64,000 nucleotides of DNA from contig JAGPXD010000003.1 of assembly GCA_020746995.1 (NCBI GenBank), positions 3,038,001 to 3,102,000 of the forward strand, given 5' to 3'. Origin of the DNA: Plectosphaerella cucumerina (lineage: Eukaryota > Ascomycota > Sordariomycetes > Glomerellales > Plectosphaerellaceae). A model generated the notes under the pieces. It ran no database searches. It worked only from the letters and a program-made list of their open reading frames with translations, and was not told the origin of the DNA. Below, piece by piece: positions 51,507-62,537 of the stretch. The position numbers were made by a program, and so were the translations under genes. Every line of letters begins with the position of its first letter. The first letter of the stretch is position 1.

Positions 51507-53936
51507 ATGGATACCGAGACCCTTTACATCAGTGCCCTCCGGTAGGCACCCTCAACATCTGGACTCAGGGGGACACATGCTAACAACAGGAAAGGGAACG
51601 GAGAATAAGGAGGAATGCACCCAGATTCTCAGCTCGCCCCAGTCAAAGCCTCCCCAGGCTCAGAATCCGCCAGGTGCAGCAACCTCCTCCTCCGCCCGCC
51701 GCTCAGCCCAGCCCAGACAGTCCCGACTCCCCGGACTCGCCCCCGGCAGGCCAACTCCCTCCTGGCCAGCAGCCGCCTCCAGCAGCGGGAGGACAGCTGC
51801 CTCCTGGTCAGGCCGCTCCCGCCTCCCCTGACTCTCCCGACACACCCGCCGCTCCTCAGATCCCAGGCGTTCCTGGCGCGCCTCAGATCCCCGGCGCAAC
51901 CCTTCCCGATGGCGCTGCTCCCATCGGACAGCCTCAGCCCGCCTCACCGGCCTCGCAGCCCGGCTCGCCAGCAGCACCGCCCCCGGCTCCTCCTGCTCAG
52001 GCGCCTCCCGCAGCTCCTCCGGTTGTAGCCCCGCCGCCTGTCGTCGGACAACCTCCGATCGCACAGCAGCCTCCTGCCGCCGAACTGCCTCCTCCGCCGC
52101 CTCCTCCTGCTGAGCAACCTCCGATCGCCGAGCAGCCGCCTGTGGCACCTCCTACCCCGGGACAGGCACCTCCTCCTCCTCCCCCGCCTCCTGGGGGAGA
52201 GGCACTCCCGCCTCCGCCTCCTGGTGGTGAGGCACCTCCTCCACCTCCAGGCGGAGAGGCTCCTCCCCCGCCTCCTCCTGCTGGCGAAGCTCCTCCTCCT
52301 CCGCCTCCCGGCTCACCAGGGCCTCCTCCGGTCGCCGAACAGCCTCCCTTGGCCCCCGGAACCCCTGGCCAGATCCCACCTCCGCCTCCCACCCCAGGCC
52401 AGCAAGGCCCTCCTCTGCCCAGCCCGGGCGCCCGACCTCCCGCTCTCGGCGAGCAGCCGCCCCTGCCCGACCTCCTGCCCGCCCCCGGCGCCCCCGAGGC
52501 TCCTCCAGCAGGCCCTATCGCCGAGGCGACAAACTCGAACGGCATGCCCGTGACCGTCAACTTGGGCGACATGACGCGCCCGGCCCCGACCGAAGTCGCC
52601 GAGGCCATCCCCATCAACGGGCCTCCTGCCGCCGAGGCACCTGGACAGGTCCCTGCAGTTCCTCCTATTCCCATTGCCGCACCGGTGGCCACGCCTCCCG
52701 CTCGTCGTCCGCCTACCAACGAGAACAGGCCTCCTCCAGCCTCGATGGGAGTTATCCCCGGAGGACCAGCCCCGACTGCCGTCCCTGCTGCTCCCATCCA
52801 GCAGCCTCCTGTCCAGCCGCCTGTTCAGCAGCCGCCCGTCGCCCAGCCTCCGGTTGCCGCTCCTCCGGCCGCTCCTCCCGTGGCAGCTCCGATTGCTCAA
52901 CCTCCCGTTGCCGCGCCGCCAGTTGCTGCTCCTCCGGCGGCACCTCCTGTCGCCCAGCCTCCGGTTGCGCCTCCGGTCTCCGCGCCGCCTGTGGCTGCCC
53001 CCGCCAACCCCCCGGTTGACGGGCCCTTCGATCCTCCGGCCCAGACAGCTCCTCCCGTCGAGCAGGCTCCTCCCGTCGCAGCACCCCAGGTTCCCCAGCA
53101 GCCCCCGATCGCGCCGACGCCTCTCCCGCCGACCGGCAACTCACCAACACCCGTTCTTCCCGCGGTTCCAGGTCTTACGTCCATCGCGAGGGAGGAAGTC
53201 GCAGGTACTATGCCCGGCGGCCCCTCGGCAGCCCCTGTAATCGCCCCCGCAGATACGGGCGGTGATAGTAACCGCGGCATGGCCATCGGTATTAGCATCG
53301 GAGTCCTTGGTATGTCTTTTCCCCTCTCACCCAGCAGAATGCCAGACTAACAACAACCCAGTGGCCGTCGGCTTGCTCATCGCCATCGGCATGTTCGCCA
53401 TCAAGGTCATGAACCGCGGAAAGAAGCCCGACGAAGAAAAGCCTCCCGTGGCGCCCGCCCCGGCGCCCCAGATGGCCCCCCAGATGATGGCGCCCCAGAT
53501 GATGGTTCCTCAGATGATGCCCCCCCAGATGGGCCAGGTGATGGGCGGCCAGATGCCCATGGGCCAGATGCAGATGGGTCAGATGCCAATGGGTCAGATG
53601 CAGATGGGTCAGATGCCCATGGACCAGTCCGCGCCCAGGCCTAGGTCGCAGCGCACCGAGCGCATGATGAACAACGCCATCATCGACGCCTACGGCAGCG
53701 ACAGGAACGACATGGAGGACGGGGGTGCGTACTACAACGACAAGCAGTTCCAGACCCTGCCACCCATGCAGCAGCAGCAGCCTCAGGCTGGCCAGGGCTA
53801 CTCCAACATGGGCGGTGGCGGCGGCGGATACTCGCCTCAGCAACAGCAGCAGCAGCTTCAGCCGCAGCAGTACCAACCCCCCGGACAGGGTCTGCCCGTG
53901 GCCCAGATCGGGCCTGACGGCAGGTATGTCGCCTAA
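51507..53936 (+). CDS. Proline-rich single-pass membrane protein
   Basis: Proposed exons: 51507-51541, 51595-53309 and 53362-53936, giving 774 aa. The first intron (53 nt, GTAGGC..GAAAG) is the weak point; the second (52 nt, GTATGT..CCCAG) is firm. The main exon is about 550 residues of Pro/Ala/Gln/Gly-rich, low-complexity sequence with PPPPG and GEAPPPP repeats. A single membrane helix spans the second intron (GMAIGISIGVLVAVGLLI, about residues 574-598). The last part carries a Met/Gln repeat built on MGQMQMGQMP, a basic stretch (RPRSQRTERMMNNA), and a Gln-rich end. No signal peptide is evident at the proposed start. It resembles a cell-surface or wall-stress-sensor-like scaffold, but I recognise no family. 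Confidence 0.75.
52160..52320 (+). repeat. Proline-rich coding repeat (GEAPPPP units)
   Basis: Four to five imperfect units of about 27-33 bp encode GEA followed by runs of five to six Pro and Gly-Gly/Ala-Gly. This is a likely site of repeat-length polymorphism. Confidence 0.8.
53529..53622 (+). repeat. Met/Gln coding repeat (MGQMQ/MGQMP units)
   Basis: Short 15-bp units encode MGQMP and MGQMQ in alternation, following PQMM repeats at about 53469-53528. They lie in the putative cytosolic tail of the Pro-rich protein. Confidence 0.85.
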
Positions 53937-54792
53937 TGACAAGAGCTGGCGCGAGGTTGCCTTTTTTTTCTTTCTTTTCTTTCCTCGCCACGAGCAGCAA
54001 GCAAACACACACACAATTTTTCACGCGTCGGTTTCCTCGCCGTGACAGTCTTTACCGTATGAACCACGATGGCCGGCCGGCAGGGTCAGAGGGCGCCCTC
54101 TTCCCCCCCACGGGATGAGAACGCGGGGAAGAAACCGGGGGAAAGAGGATGCCATAGCCTGGGGCCGTCATGGCGGCCTCTTTCGGACGTATAGACGGCC
54201 AAATCCACTCGTTTGTCACACATACCGGCGGGCACCGGCGGAGGCGGGGACCAGCGAAGGATCGTGAAGGCTTCGTCCCCGCATAATTCTGATAGAGGGT
54301 AGAACGAATAGACCCAGCAGAGCTGGAAGGTCTGACAAAACAGGGCAGAAAAGGCGTCAGGGCGTCGTGAAACCATCGGGAGCGAACGGGTCAGGGCGTT
54401 AGCCAGGGTGAAACCGTGCTCCCACCGGATCGACGAGGTCCCTGTTCCAGGACGGGAGAAGATGAGATTGAAAATAGATATCGGACGGGAACGGTCTGGA
54501 TGTGGCTTGGGGGCCGGGGGAAACAAGTTATCGTGATTGGTGCAGGGAGGTTGACAGGTTTATGGTTAGGGGTGACGGCGGCGGGTGGCGCCGCGGCCGT
54601 TGGGCGGTGCGCATGAAGTTGAAGTGACAGGGAGACTGACTCGCTTATATTGGGCTGCCTGGTGGGATGGAGGGATCGGAAGGTGGACGATGTAAAAGTA
54701 GATCAGCTCAATCAAGATGAAGATGTTATGTCGATGCCTGTCTATTCATGGTGCTTGGCCAATGCCGCTGCAGATCTACGCTGATATGCCAC
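53937..54792. other. Convergent intergenic spacer, about 0.86 kb
   Basis: 3' UTR space of the Pro-rich gene (+) and the AlaX-like gene (-). No gene is supported. Confidence 0.5.
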
Positions 54793-55608
54793 CTATAGTA
54801 CCGTATAGCTCACCTTGGACTGCCCCTTGCTTCTCGAGATCTTCTTCACCTTGGTCTCCCCACACAGATCCGTCGTGTCGACGTGAGTACCGCCACATGG
54901 GTACACCTCCGCGCCAACAATGTTAACGACACGAAACTTCTCCCCAGGGGCCGTCAACCCCGGACCGGGGATGAGTCTCTCAAGGCCATTCTTGCGGAAG
55001 TCATCCTCATCCCACCACTCAATCTCAACCGGCATCTTGGCAGCCAGGAACTCATCCACTTTCTTTTGGATAGGCTCCTTCCACTTCCCGTCAATCAGAC
55101 CCTGGAACTCGCATGACGCCGAGTCGGGAAAGTGCGAGGCCTTGAGCTCGTCGAACCCCTCGACCTCGGTCTCAAGGAGATGTCGCACCGCCGAGCCGAG
55201 GACATGACCAGCCGTGTGCAGGCGCGAGTAGAGGAGGCGCTTCTCGACGTCGAGAGACTGGGTGACGGCATCGCCAGGGGCGAAAAGCGCGCCGGAGAAG
55301 CGGCCCATGTGGAGGACCTGACCGGAGCCGAGGGCGTCCATGCGCGCCGACTGGACGCGGAAGACGGAGGCGGGGTCGGACTTGGCGGAGAGGGACATTG
55401 TGCCCTCGTCCGAGGGTTGGCCGCCGCCCTGGGGGTGGAACAGTGTCGCTTTCGTGATCAAGACGTGGTCATCGTTCGTGGCTGATTTGAAGAGCTGGCG
55501 ATTGGGTTCTTCGAGGTCTGCGAAGGAGCGGATTGCCGTGACGACCGTCTCGAGTGTGTGGAGCTTGGCATTGTGGTGGAAGGCGAGGTAAGTGCGGGCC
55601 GCGGCCAT
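54793..55608 (-). CDS. AlaX-type alanyl-tRNA editing protein
   Basis: A single-exon 271-aa gene from the ATG at 55608 (in-frame ATG at 55665 also open). It is a free-standing copy of the AlaRS editing domain (threonyl/alanyl second additional domain). Zinc and catalytic motifs are present: HTAGH near residue 130 (HxxxH) and CGGTH near residue 240 (CxxxH), plus the N-terminal FHPQGGGQPSDEG block. AlaX proteins hydrolyse Ser-tRNA(Ala) or Gly-tRNA(Ala) in trans in the cytosol. No aminoacylation domain is present, as expected for the family. The C-terminal KVKKISRSKGQSKVSYTVL completes the editing fold. Confidence 0.93.
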   Translation of the reverse strand: MAAARTYLAFHHNAKLHTLETVVTAIRSFADLEEPNRQLFKSATNDDHVLITKATLFHPQGGGQPSDEGTMSLSAKSDPASVFRVQSARMDALGSGQVLHMGRFSGALFAPGDAVTQSLDVEKRLLYSRLHTAGHVLGSAVRHLLETEVEGFDELKASHFPDSASCEFQGLIDGKWKEPIQKKVDEFLAAKMPVEIEWWDEDDFRKNGLERLIPGPGLTAPGEKFRVVNIVGAEVYPCGGTHVDTTDLCGETKVKKISRSKGQSKVSYTVL

Positions 55609-55940
55609 GGTGGCGGAGGGTGATGAAGAGATCGCGGCGAGATGAGGCGTGAGGTTGGCGATCAATGGGGATTCGGTTTGATGGCGTGTTTATGAGTCTG
55701 TCATGCTGGACTCGGATGAAGATGTCAAGATGTCAAGACGAAGCTGACGCCCTGGAAATGACATGGAATTGAATGGAACAAAGTGGATCTGCGATGGGCG
55801 CCAGCACGTGCAACCCCTGAATTCACCCCAATCCCGCACAGTGGGGGTCTGCACCCTCGCAACTCAGTGACCCAACCCCAAAGTCCCGAACAAATGACGC
55901 ATTCTCAAGCTTCATCGCATCGAACCCTCCATTCCTCCCT
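55609..55940. other. Intergenic, 0.33 kb
   Basis: Promoter of the AlaX-like gene and the 3' end region of the catalase-like gene. I see nothing else here. Confidence 0.5.
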
Positions 55941-56917
55941 TCAAGCAGCGCGTCTCTCCCGCCCGCTCAGCAGGTACAGCCCAGCACGCACCTCCAGCAG
56001 CGGATCGTCCGACGGCTCAATCCCCTCAACGCGCGGGACAGGATCAAAGATGATCTTCTTCTGCTCCCCCGCGTCATCCTCCACCAGCCCCGACAGGCTC
56101 AACGTCCCCAGCTCGACCAGCTTCCTATCCTCAGGCCAGTAGTTCGTCGCGTTGTTCGTCACATCCCCCGCGGCCGCCACCTGCGCCACGAGCTTGAACT
56201 CGACCGGTCCCTTGCCCAGCACCGAAGCGACGCCTTCGTACAGGAACTCGGCGCTCTTTCCCTTGACCTCGTCTTCGGACAGGTAGTCCTCGCCCGCAAC
56301 GGGAAGGATGCGGTAGCGCACGAATGTCTCGGTGCCGTCGGCTGCGACGAGCTTGTACGCGTTCACGCTGAAGTACTTCTCCCTCCCGAATGCTGAGGGC
56401 GTCGGCTTGGGAGCTTGCACGAACGCCAGCGCCTCAGCGTGGCTGGCGACGTAATCCCCGACCGATCCGTCGCGGACGGAGCGGAAGAAGGCCAGCGCGT
56501 CGTCAGGCGTGCCAGCGGGGAAGAAGGGCGTCGAATGCGCGATGATATCCGTGTGCACCCGACGCGGCGTCTCAGCCAGGTTAAAGCGGATGGCGAACCC
56601 GCGCGGGTTGCCGTTGGGATCCGTATCGGGCAGCTGAGGAATGCCGGTCGAGCTGGAGAAGCGGCCGATGATGGGTGTCTCGGGGATTTTGAAATGCGCG
56701 GCCTTGGAGAGGGCTGCGGCCTCGGATGTCGGCTTGAAGACACCCTTCAGGAGGATGCCCTTGGCATGAGCTGTCAACGTTAGCTTCAGGCCATAAGGAT
56801 GCTGAACAGGTCAGTTCTACCAGGGCGAAAACCTGGGTGAGGTCCGAAGATGCCATGGAGGGCATCGAGAAGACCCTGGCTGGTCTCAAGAACCTTGCTA
56901 TCGGTGGGAAGAGGCAT
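55941..56917 (-). CDS. Catalase-like heme protein, short (SrpA-type)
   Basis: Two exons: 56917-56821 and 56770-55941. The 50-nt intron is GTAGAA..TTGACAG with a GCTAAC branch site, giving 308 aa. It has the catalase core without the long N-terminal arm and C-terminal domain: HAKGILLKGVFKPT (distal His in AHAKG), RFSSSTGIPQLPDTDPNGNP followed by RGFAIRF, and C-terminal GIEPSDDPLLEVRAGLYLLS, where RAGLY provides the proximal Tyr candidate of the RxxxY motif. The distal Asn region of true catalases is replaced by AHSTPFF, so peroxidase or peroxygenase-like chemistry is more likely than high-rate catalase activity. The start MPLPTDSKVLETSQ fits; upstream in-frame codons look like leader. Confidence 0.92.
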
Positions 56918-57816
56918 GATGTCTTTCCTCGGGAGAGGGAGCTTGTTTCTGCTGAGCGGAGGACTGATTGATCCAAGAACAGACAAGAGCTCCCTCCTGT
57001 CTCTTATACCACCCGAACGCGGGGTCGCCCGTTGGGAGCTGAGCTTCCTTACCTCCAAGCTCACACCCAGCTTCCGGCAGCCCCGTGAGTAAGCTTCGAA
57101 CCTAATCATCGCGTGCATCTACAGCCTCTCGCGTCTTACATATGGGAGCGCCCCCATTGGTCATTCTGCCTACAGCGGCCGCTCGTCAACGTCGGGCGGA
57201 GTTCCGTCCTAGCCATGCACAATTGGCCGCGCAACCCTTGAAGATGGTTGAAGCTGATTTGATTGGGGGGGCTGGTTGATTGTGTGCTCATGAGCTTACT
57301 CAGTCCAGCATGGGATGCCGTCCCGCATCGGGGCTGTCCTTGACAGCAGCCGAACACGGCTGGTGGCGTCGACCATCCCTGGAATGTCGCCAGGCACTGG
57401 CTGGGAGTGAGTAATCGGGAATCGCTCCGCTTGGGTAGCTCAAAAGGGGCCGCGGGGTAGCTGATGGCGAACAAGCCGTAGTACACGCATGTCCAAGATG
57501 GAAAGGGGTCGCCGGAATGCCCCTCGAACCAAGAGGCGGTGGTTAGGCATTCCGGCCAGGCCACATAGGCTCGAATATGTCAACCGCCAAGAACACACGG
57601 CGGTCGACCCAGCCTCACTTGGAACCTCGGTAACTCATCCCGCTCATAGGCATGGCGACTTCATAGCTGGAGGCACGCAAAAGACTCGCATTCAGATACC
57701 GCTACTGGCAGGCTGGCAGCACTCGAACGTCTCAAGTGGCCAATTTTACAGTCCAGGTCCTCCAAGGAGACTTAAAAGATGCGATGCACACCGGTTTCTA
57801 GCATCCACAAATCGCT
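56918..57816. other. Intergenic, 0.9 kb
   Basis: Promoter of the catalase-like gene (a TATA-like box is listed separately) and the 3' flank of the M28 peptidase gene. No ORF is supported. Confidence 0.5.
57002..57007 (-). promoter_or_regulatory. TATA-like element of the catalase-like gene
   Basis: On the minus strand, TATAAG (within TGGTATAAGAG) lies about 85 bp before the ATG at 56917, a normal spacing for a fungal TATA element. Confidence 0.45.
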
Positions 57817-59196
57817 TCAAAGGTACGACGCCTCTACCAGGAAACCAACAGTCAGCCTGGAGTGGCGGAGGACCGATGTCCAGTTGATCGTGGAGTAAGC
57901 CTGAAGGTGTTCAGCAAATCATGTCCAGGCTGGTAACTGGAGTCGGTCAACACTTACATCGGCGGCAGAGTGAATGTTCTGGTTGTGCGACGCGAAAGGC
58001 TCCGAGGAGATGAAGGCAGCAGCTGGGTGGTGTCAGTTCAAGCATACTTGATCTCTTGGCAGAAGTTCTCTTACGGAAGCCGGACGACCGGGCGCTCGCG
58101 TGGTCGGAGCAGCCGTAGCCACAGCGAGACGTGCTGACAGTGGTGCCGGTGAACTGGCGCGCGATGAGGGTCACGTAGGAGGTCAGGCTGGGGTCAACGT
58201 AGTCCTGGAAGACAACAGCGCGTCCGCCAGGGGAGTATCCAGTCATGTCCTGGTTCAGGAAGGCCAAGACATTGGCACCAGTCGAGCGGTAGTTGCGGAA
58301 GATGTCGGCGGAGCCCAGCAGGCCACCCTCCTCGCCACCGTACCAGTGGAACTCGATGGTGTTCTGAGGGGCGAAGCGGGCGTTGGCCAGAATGCGGAGG
58401 GCCTCGAGCAGGTTGACAGTGCCAGTGCCATTGTCGTCGGCGCCAGGGGCGCGAGCAGTGGTGGAGCCAGCAGTCGAGTCAAAGTGGGCGCCGACGATGA
58501 CTAGGCAACTGTCAGTGGAAGAAGTGAAGTAGAGGATGGAATGGCCTACCCAGGTTGGAGCTGCGGCCCGGGATGCGTGCAATCACGGAGGGCTGGTTGA
58601 AGGAGTGGGTGAAGCGGCGGACGGTGATGGCCGTGTTGGCGCGGGCGATGGTGGTGACCTGGTTGAAGAGCCAGGTGGCAGCCTGGGTGCCCGTGGTCGA
58701 GCGGTAGTGGCGGTTGTTGTAGCTGTTGAGGTCAGCAAGACGACCAGAACTGGGGCAAGTAGCCAAACATACTTGGTCAGGGTCTGAAGCCAGCTCTGGG
58801 GGTTGGTGTTGGACACTCCCGAGATGAGCGAGTTGGCTTCGGCCACGTGGGTCAACGTGGTCGGGTACTGGACCTGACGGGCCTCGATGGAGGACGAGTC
58901 GGGCGCAGTTGAGAGAACGGAGAGAACATTCTCATCCTGAGGGACATGTCAGTGATGGGAGCCTGATGCCATGCGTGAAGACTGACCTTGATATCCGTGA
59001 TATCGATAAAGCCGACGTACTTGCCAGCGACGACGAGCTTATCCTTCTCATCCTCCGTGACCCATTGGCCGGGGTCTTCCTCGGACGTCTTGATGAGTCG
59101 TAGGCCCTTGTTGACCTGCAGGTCTTCGGCAGCCGGGCTGGCGTGGACGAGCTGGCAGGCTGCTGCCAGGACGGTGAGGGCGGCTTGGAGATGCAT
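57817..59196 (-). CDS. Secreted M28 leucine aminopeptidase (LAP1-like)
   Basis: Six exons: 59196-58987, 58936-58773, 58722-58550, 58500-58075, 58022-57958 and 57900-57817, giving 373 aa; introns are 49-57 nt, all with good consensus. A signal peptide (MHLQAALTVLAAACQLVHA) precedes a propeptide of about 70 residues. The M28E co-catalytic zinc site is complete: GAHFDSTAG (His), GADDNGTG (bridging Asp), EEGGLLGS (catalytic Glu and ligand), LNQDMTGY (Asp) and NQNIHSAAD (His). CGYGCSDHAS supplies the disulfide and active-site loop. It cleaves N-terminal residues such as Leu outside the cell. Length is close to family norm (about 380). The last short exon (AYSTINWTSVLRHSRLTVGF) is easy to miss but fits the family C-terminus. 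Confidence 0.93.
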
Positions 59197-60799
59197 GGCG
59201 ACAGATGGCGAGCAGTGGATGGGTTCGAAGTTGAGATGATCGTGACAAGTCGTGGCCAAGATGGGACGGACAAACGAGACGGGACTTGAGTCCTTCTTAT
59301 CCGCGGGAAACAAGAGTAGGCAAGAATGGACGAACCTGGGTCGCTCCTACCATCTTGCTCAGCTGTACGGAGTTGCCTGACCGAAGAAGGAGCCATCGTC
59401 TGCAGTATATTGCAACTGCCTAAATTGACATGGCCGATGCACGCTGTCCTCAAGCGCCGATCACCTCGTCGACACCGTGGACCAGACGGGAGCACCCACA
59501 GGCTGAGGGCCCGGCCAGACTGCGACAGTCGTCGGGCATCGTGGGAGAATGGGGCAGGAGGATCTCCAAGCCAAGGCGATAGCCGCCGTGATGCCGCTGT
59601 CGAGCTTCCCGAACTGGCCTGGGCCCGGCTCTTGGGCTGGCTGCCGATGCGACCCCGCCATCAGTCCACCGAAGCGCGTCATTCGGTAGACTCCCGGCTA
59701 CGAAGCGATTGGGGAAGGACCTGGGGTGGAGGTCTGGTGCCGTGGTGTTTTAGGAAGCTGGCCGCGGGGGAGAGGGATAGTGATTCAGGGGCTGTCGTGG
59801 GGGGATCTGCAGTAGGGATTGCCGCCCAAGGCGCCCAGCCCAGCCCAGCCCGGCATCCGTCCAACCTGGAAGACGATCATGTCAATTATATCTGATCCTG
59901 AGTAACACTCATGATTGGAAACTTCAGGCAAGCAGCAATGTCTGAGACGACTTATGCTGTGTTGCTCTTCACCAGTGTCCATGAGACGGTCTGAGCAGTG
60001 CCTGGCGCGACCAAGGTACGAGCCGACATGTCCGCTTGAGGAAGTTCGGCTGCAGCCTGCATGTAATCGCACGATTGGAGGCGTTGAGCAGGCCAGGTCT
60101 GGACCCTGCAGCTATCGTGGAATGTACCACGGTGCAGACACCTACCGAAACGGGCCGGGCCAGTGCATGAAGACGCGAAGAACATGGATGAGTGGTAGGC
60201 CGTATACAGAAGGCAGTTTACCTGCATGTTTACAATTCCCCCAATAGATGTCATCGTAACAGTCTGAAGATTGCGCCGAACCCACGGTGCGGTAGGTTGT
60301 GGTGTCTTCGTGGACATTAACACTGCCGAGATTTCGGGGGTTGATGACAGACCAGAGAATTACTGGACCAATACCACATGGGATTTTCACATCATCGAGA
60401 TGGAAACGTGTTGCGTTTCGCAAGAGGCCTGCAAACTTGCCATGCAGCCTCTGGGTATATCTCGTCAAACAAATTCACGGCACACAACTACATGCACTTG
60501 GTCAGTGAGAAATCCAACCAAAATGCCACCGTGTGTTCACACTTCTGTGAATCCCTCATCACGCCTTTTGAAGTTTCACAGTGAGGTTGGGCGTGGAACC
60601 CTAAGCTCGACGCCTTTAGGCACCAAAGACAAGAACACCGCCACTTCAAGCCATACAGACCAGAGGCTTTTGATGGCGCTCTCCGTCCTCAACTTGTCTA
60701 TAAAACAGGCGAAACTTCTAAATCCTTCCAGTTCATTGATCATTCCTCTCCAAACACTCTCGTCTCGACATCACATCACTTCTCAACACCAAAATCAAC
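59197..60799. other. Divergent intergenic region, 1.6 kb
   Basis: Promoter space between the M28 peptidase (-) and the 2OG oxygenase gene (+). A TATA box is present near the right end. No ORF or RNA gene is supported. Confidence 0.5.
60699..60705 (+). promoter_or_regulatory. TATA box (TATAAAA)
   Basis: TATAAAA lies 95 bp before the ATG of the 2OG oxygenase gene, with a C/A-rich leader (CACCAAAATCAACATG) between them. The intact promoter suggests the interrupted gene is, or was recently, transcribed. Confidence 0.6.
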
Positions 60800-62351
60800 A
60801 TGTCTTCTAACACAGACCTTACCGCTAGCATTGCCGAAGAGCTGAGCCTCTTTGTCCGCAGCCAGTCTGTCACCTTTACATGCGGCGGCACAATCCCCAT
60901 CGACGAGGCAACCGTCAACGACATTTCCAAAGGCGCCCTGACCTGCGCTCCTGTCGACCTCCGCTGGGACACTTCTGATGGCGTTGACAAGATCACCTTC
61001 CCCGTCAAGGATGCCGCAGGAGAGGCGAAGCTGGCCAAGATGTGTGGCACCTGCCAGCCGGCCACATTTGGCTTGAAGGGAGAAAACGTCCTCGATGAGA
61101 CGTACCGCAAGGCTACCAAGCTCGATCGCTCCGCCTTTTCGTCCGACTTCTGCCCCCACGAGCTCGGAATCATCGACACCATCGCACAGATGCTTCTTCC
61201 CAATGCCGTCGGCAAGCATCGGGGTAGCGGTGTTCACGCCGAGCTCTACAAGTTGAACGTGAGAACCACCTCACCGCTCACTTACTACCATTGCACACGG
61301 CTTACACTACTTCAGGTCTATGGAAGCCCTTCCGGCTTCTTCAAGTCCCACGTCGACACTCCCCGCTCGGACACTCAGTTCGGATCACTGGTCGTCAGCC
61401 TTCCCTGCCACCACGAAGGCGGCCAGCTCGTCGTCCGCCATGCCGGGCACGAAGCTGTCTTCGATTGGAGCACCTCAAAGGTCAAGCAGGACGCCATATG
61501 TTGAGCCGCCTTCTACAGCGACTGCGAACATGAGGTGAAGGAAATCACCGAGGGTAACCGAGTCACCCTGACGTACAACCTGTTCAGCGTGCCTGGCGTT
61601 GGCGATCTCGCAGAGAAGTGTCCCGCCATGGACGTTGCCACCATCCCGTTCTATCACAAGGTCAAAGAGGCGCTTCTTAACCCTGATTTCATGACCCAAG
61701 GTGCGACCTGCTGATCTTTGGTTCCACATGCTCCCCGAACACGAGTGCTAACCAATTACCTAGGCGGACATCTCGGCATTCCTTGCTCCCACGCTTACGC
61801 ACATCATTCCCAAGTCGGCAGTATCTCATTGCCTGCCGTACTCAAGGGCTCTGACATGGCCGTCTATGCCGTTTTCAAGGCCCAGGGTCTCAACATCTCA
61901 GTCCGCGCTACGACATTCGAAGACGATTCGGAGGATGAAGATTCGGAAATGTACGACTCGGAAGAGAACGACACCGATGATGATAACTCCAAAGATGAGG
62001 GCAACCAAAAGAAAGACAAGGGACCACCTCGCCTGGCCCGCTTCGGGGACTTGGGAAGCGTCTATGTTGAAAACTTCTACGATGAATCCAATCTAGAAAT
62101 CATGGAAGCCTGGACTCAAGACAAGTTCAATGTCACTTGGCTTTCCATACCTGCCGATGCATTCAGGGAACTTGGAGCTGTTTTCGGAACTGTGAGTATC
62201 CTGCCTGGCATTTGCTTCCTTGACGGTGTGTATGACAGCTAACATTCTTTCACAGTACGGAAACGAGCCCAGCACGACTGAGATGTATACGCATGCTGTC
62301 ATGCTGGTCGAAATCCCGAGTGCGGAGAAGCGTCTGGGCATGAAGAAGTAG
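60800..62351 (+). pseudogene. 2OG-Fe(II) oxygenase (prolyl-4-hydroxylase-like), interrupted by an in-frame TGA
   Basis: Four exons by splice consensus: 60800-61258, 61316-61700, 61764-62191 and 62256-62351 (introns 57, 63 and 64 nt), spanning 455 codons. The dioxygenase core is clear: GFFKSHVDTPRSDTQFGSLV gives the HxD iron ligands. The reading frame stops at TGA 61502-61504, codon 216, then resumes as AAFYSDCEHEVKEITEGNRV, which supplies the distal iron His (EHEV) and the 2OG-binding Arg (NRVTLTYNL). A product ending at the TGA would lack both. All splice sites downstream remain intact and the tail reads GNEPSTTEMYTHAVMLVEIP. Either a recent nonsense mutation, readthrough, or a sequence error. 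An acidic linker (about residues 345-380) is low-complexity. Confidence 0.8.
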
Positions 62352-62537
62352 AGCCCAAAGAAGTGTGAGCGTCAGAAGGTTGCTGGACCGAATCATTCGG
62401 TAGATGCCTATGTGGGAACCGTGTTCTTTCTGCGATGCAGCGATGCAGCCATGTGGTCGGGCACTGCAAAGACTAATACCTGGCTACCTGGCTACCTACA
62501 AGTGCATCTTCTTATTCTACCGCTAATTCGAAAGCCG

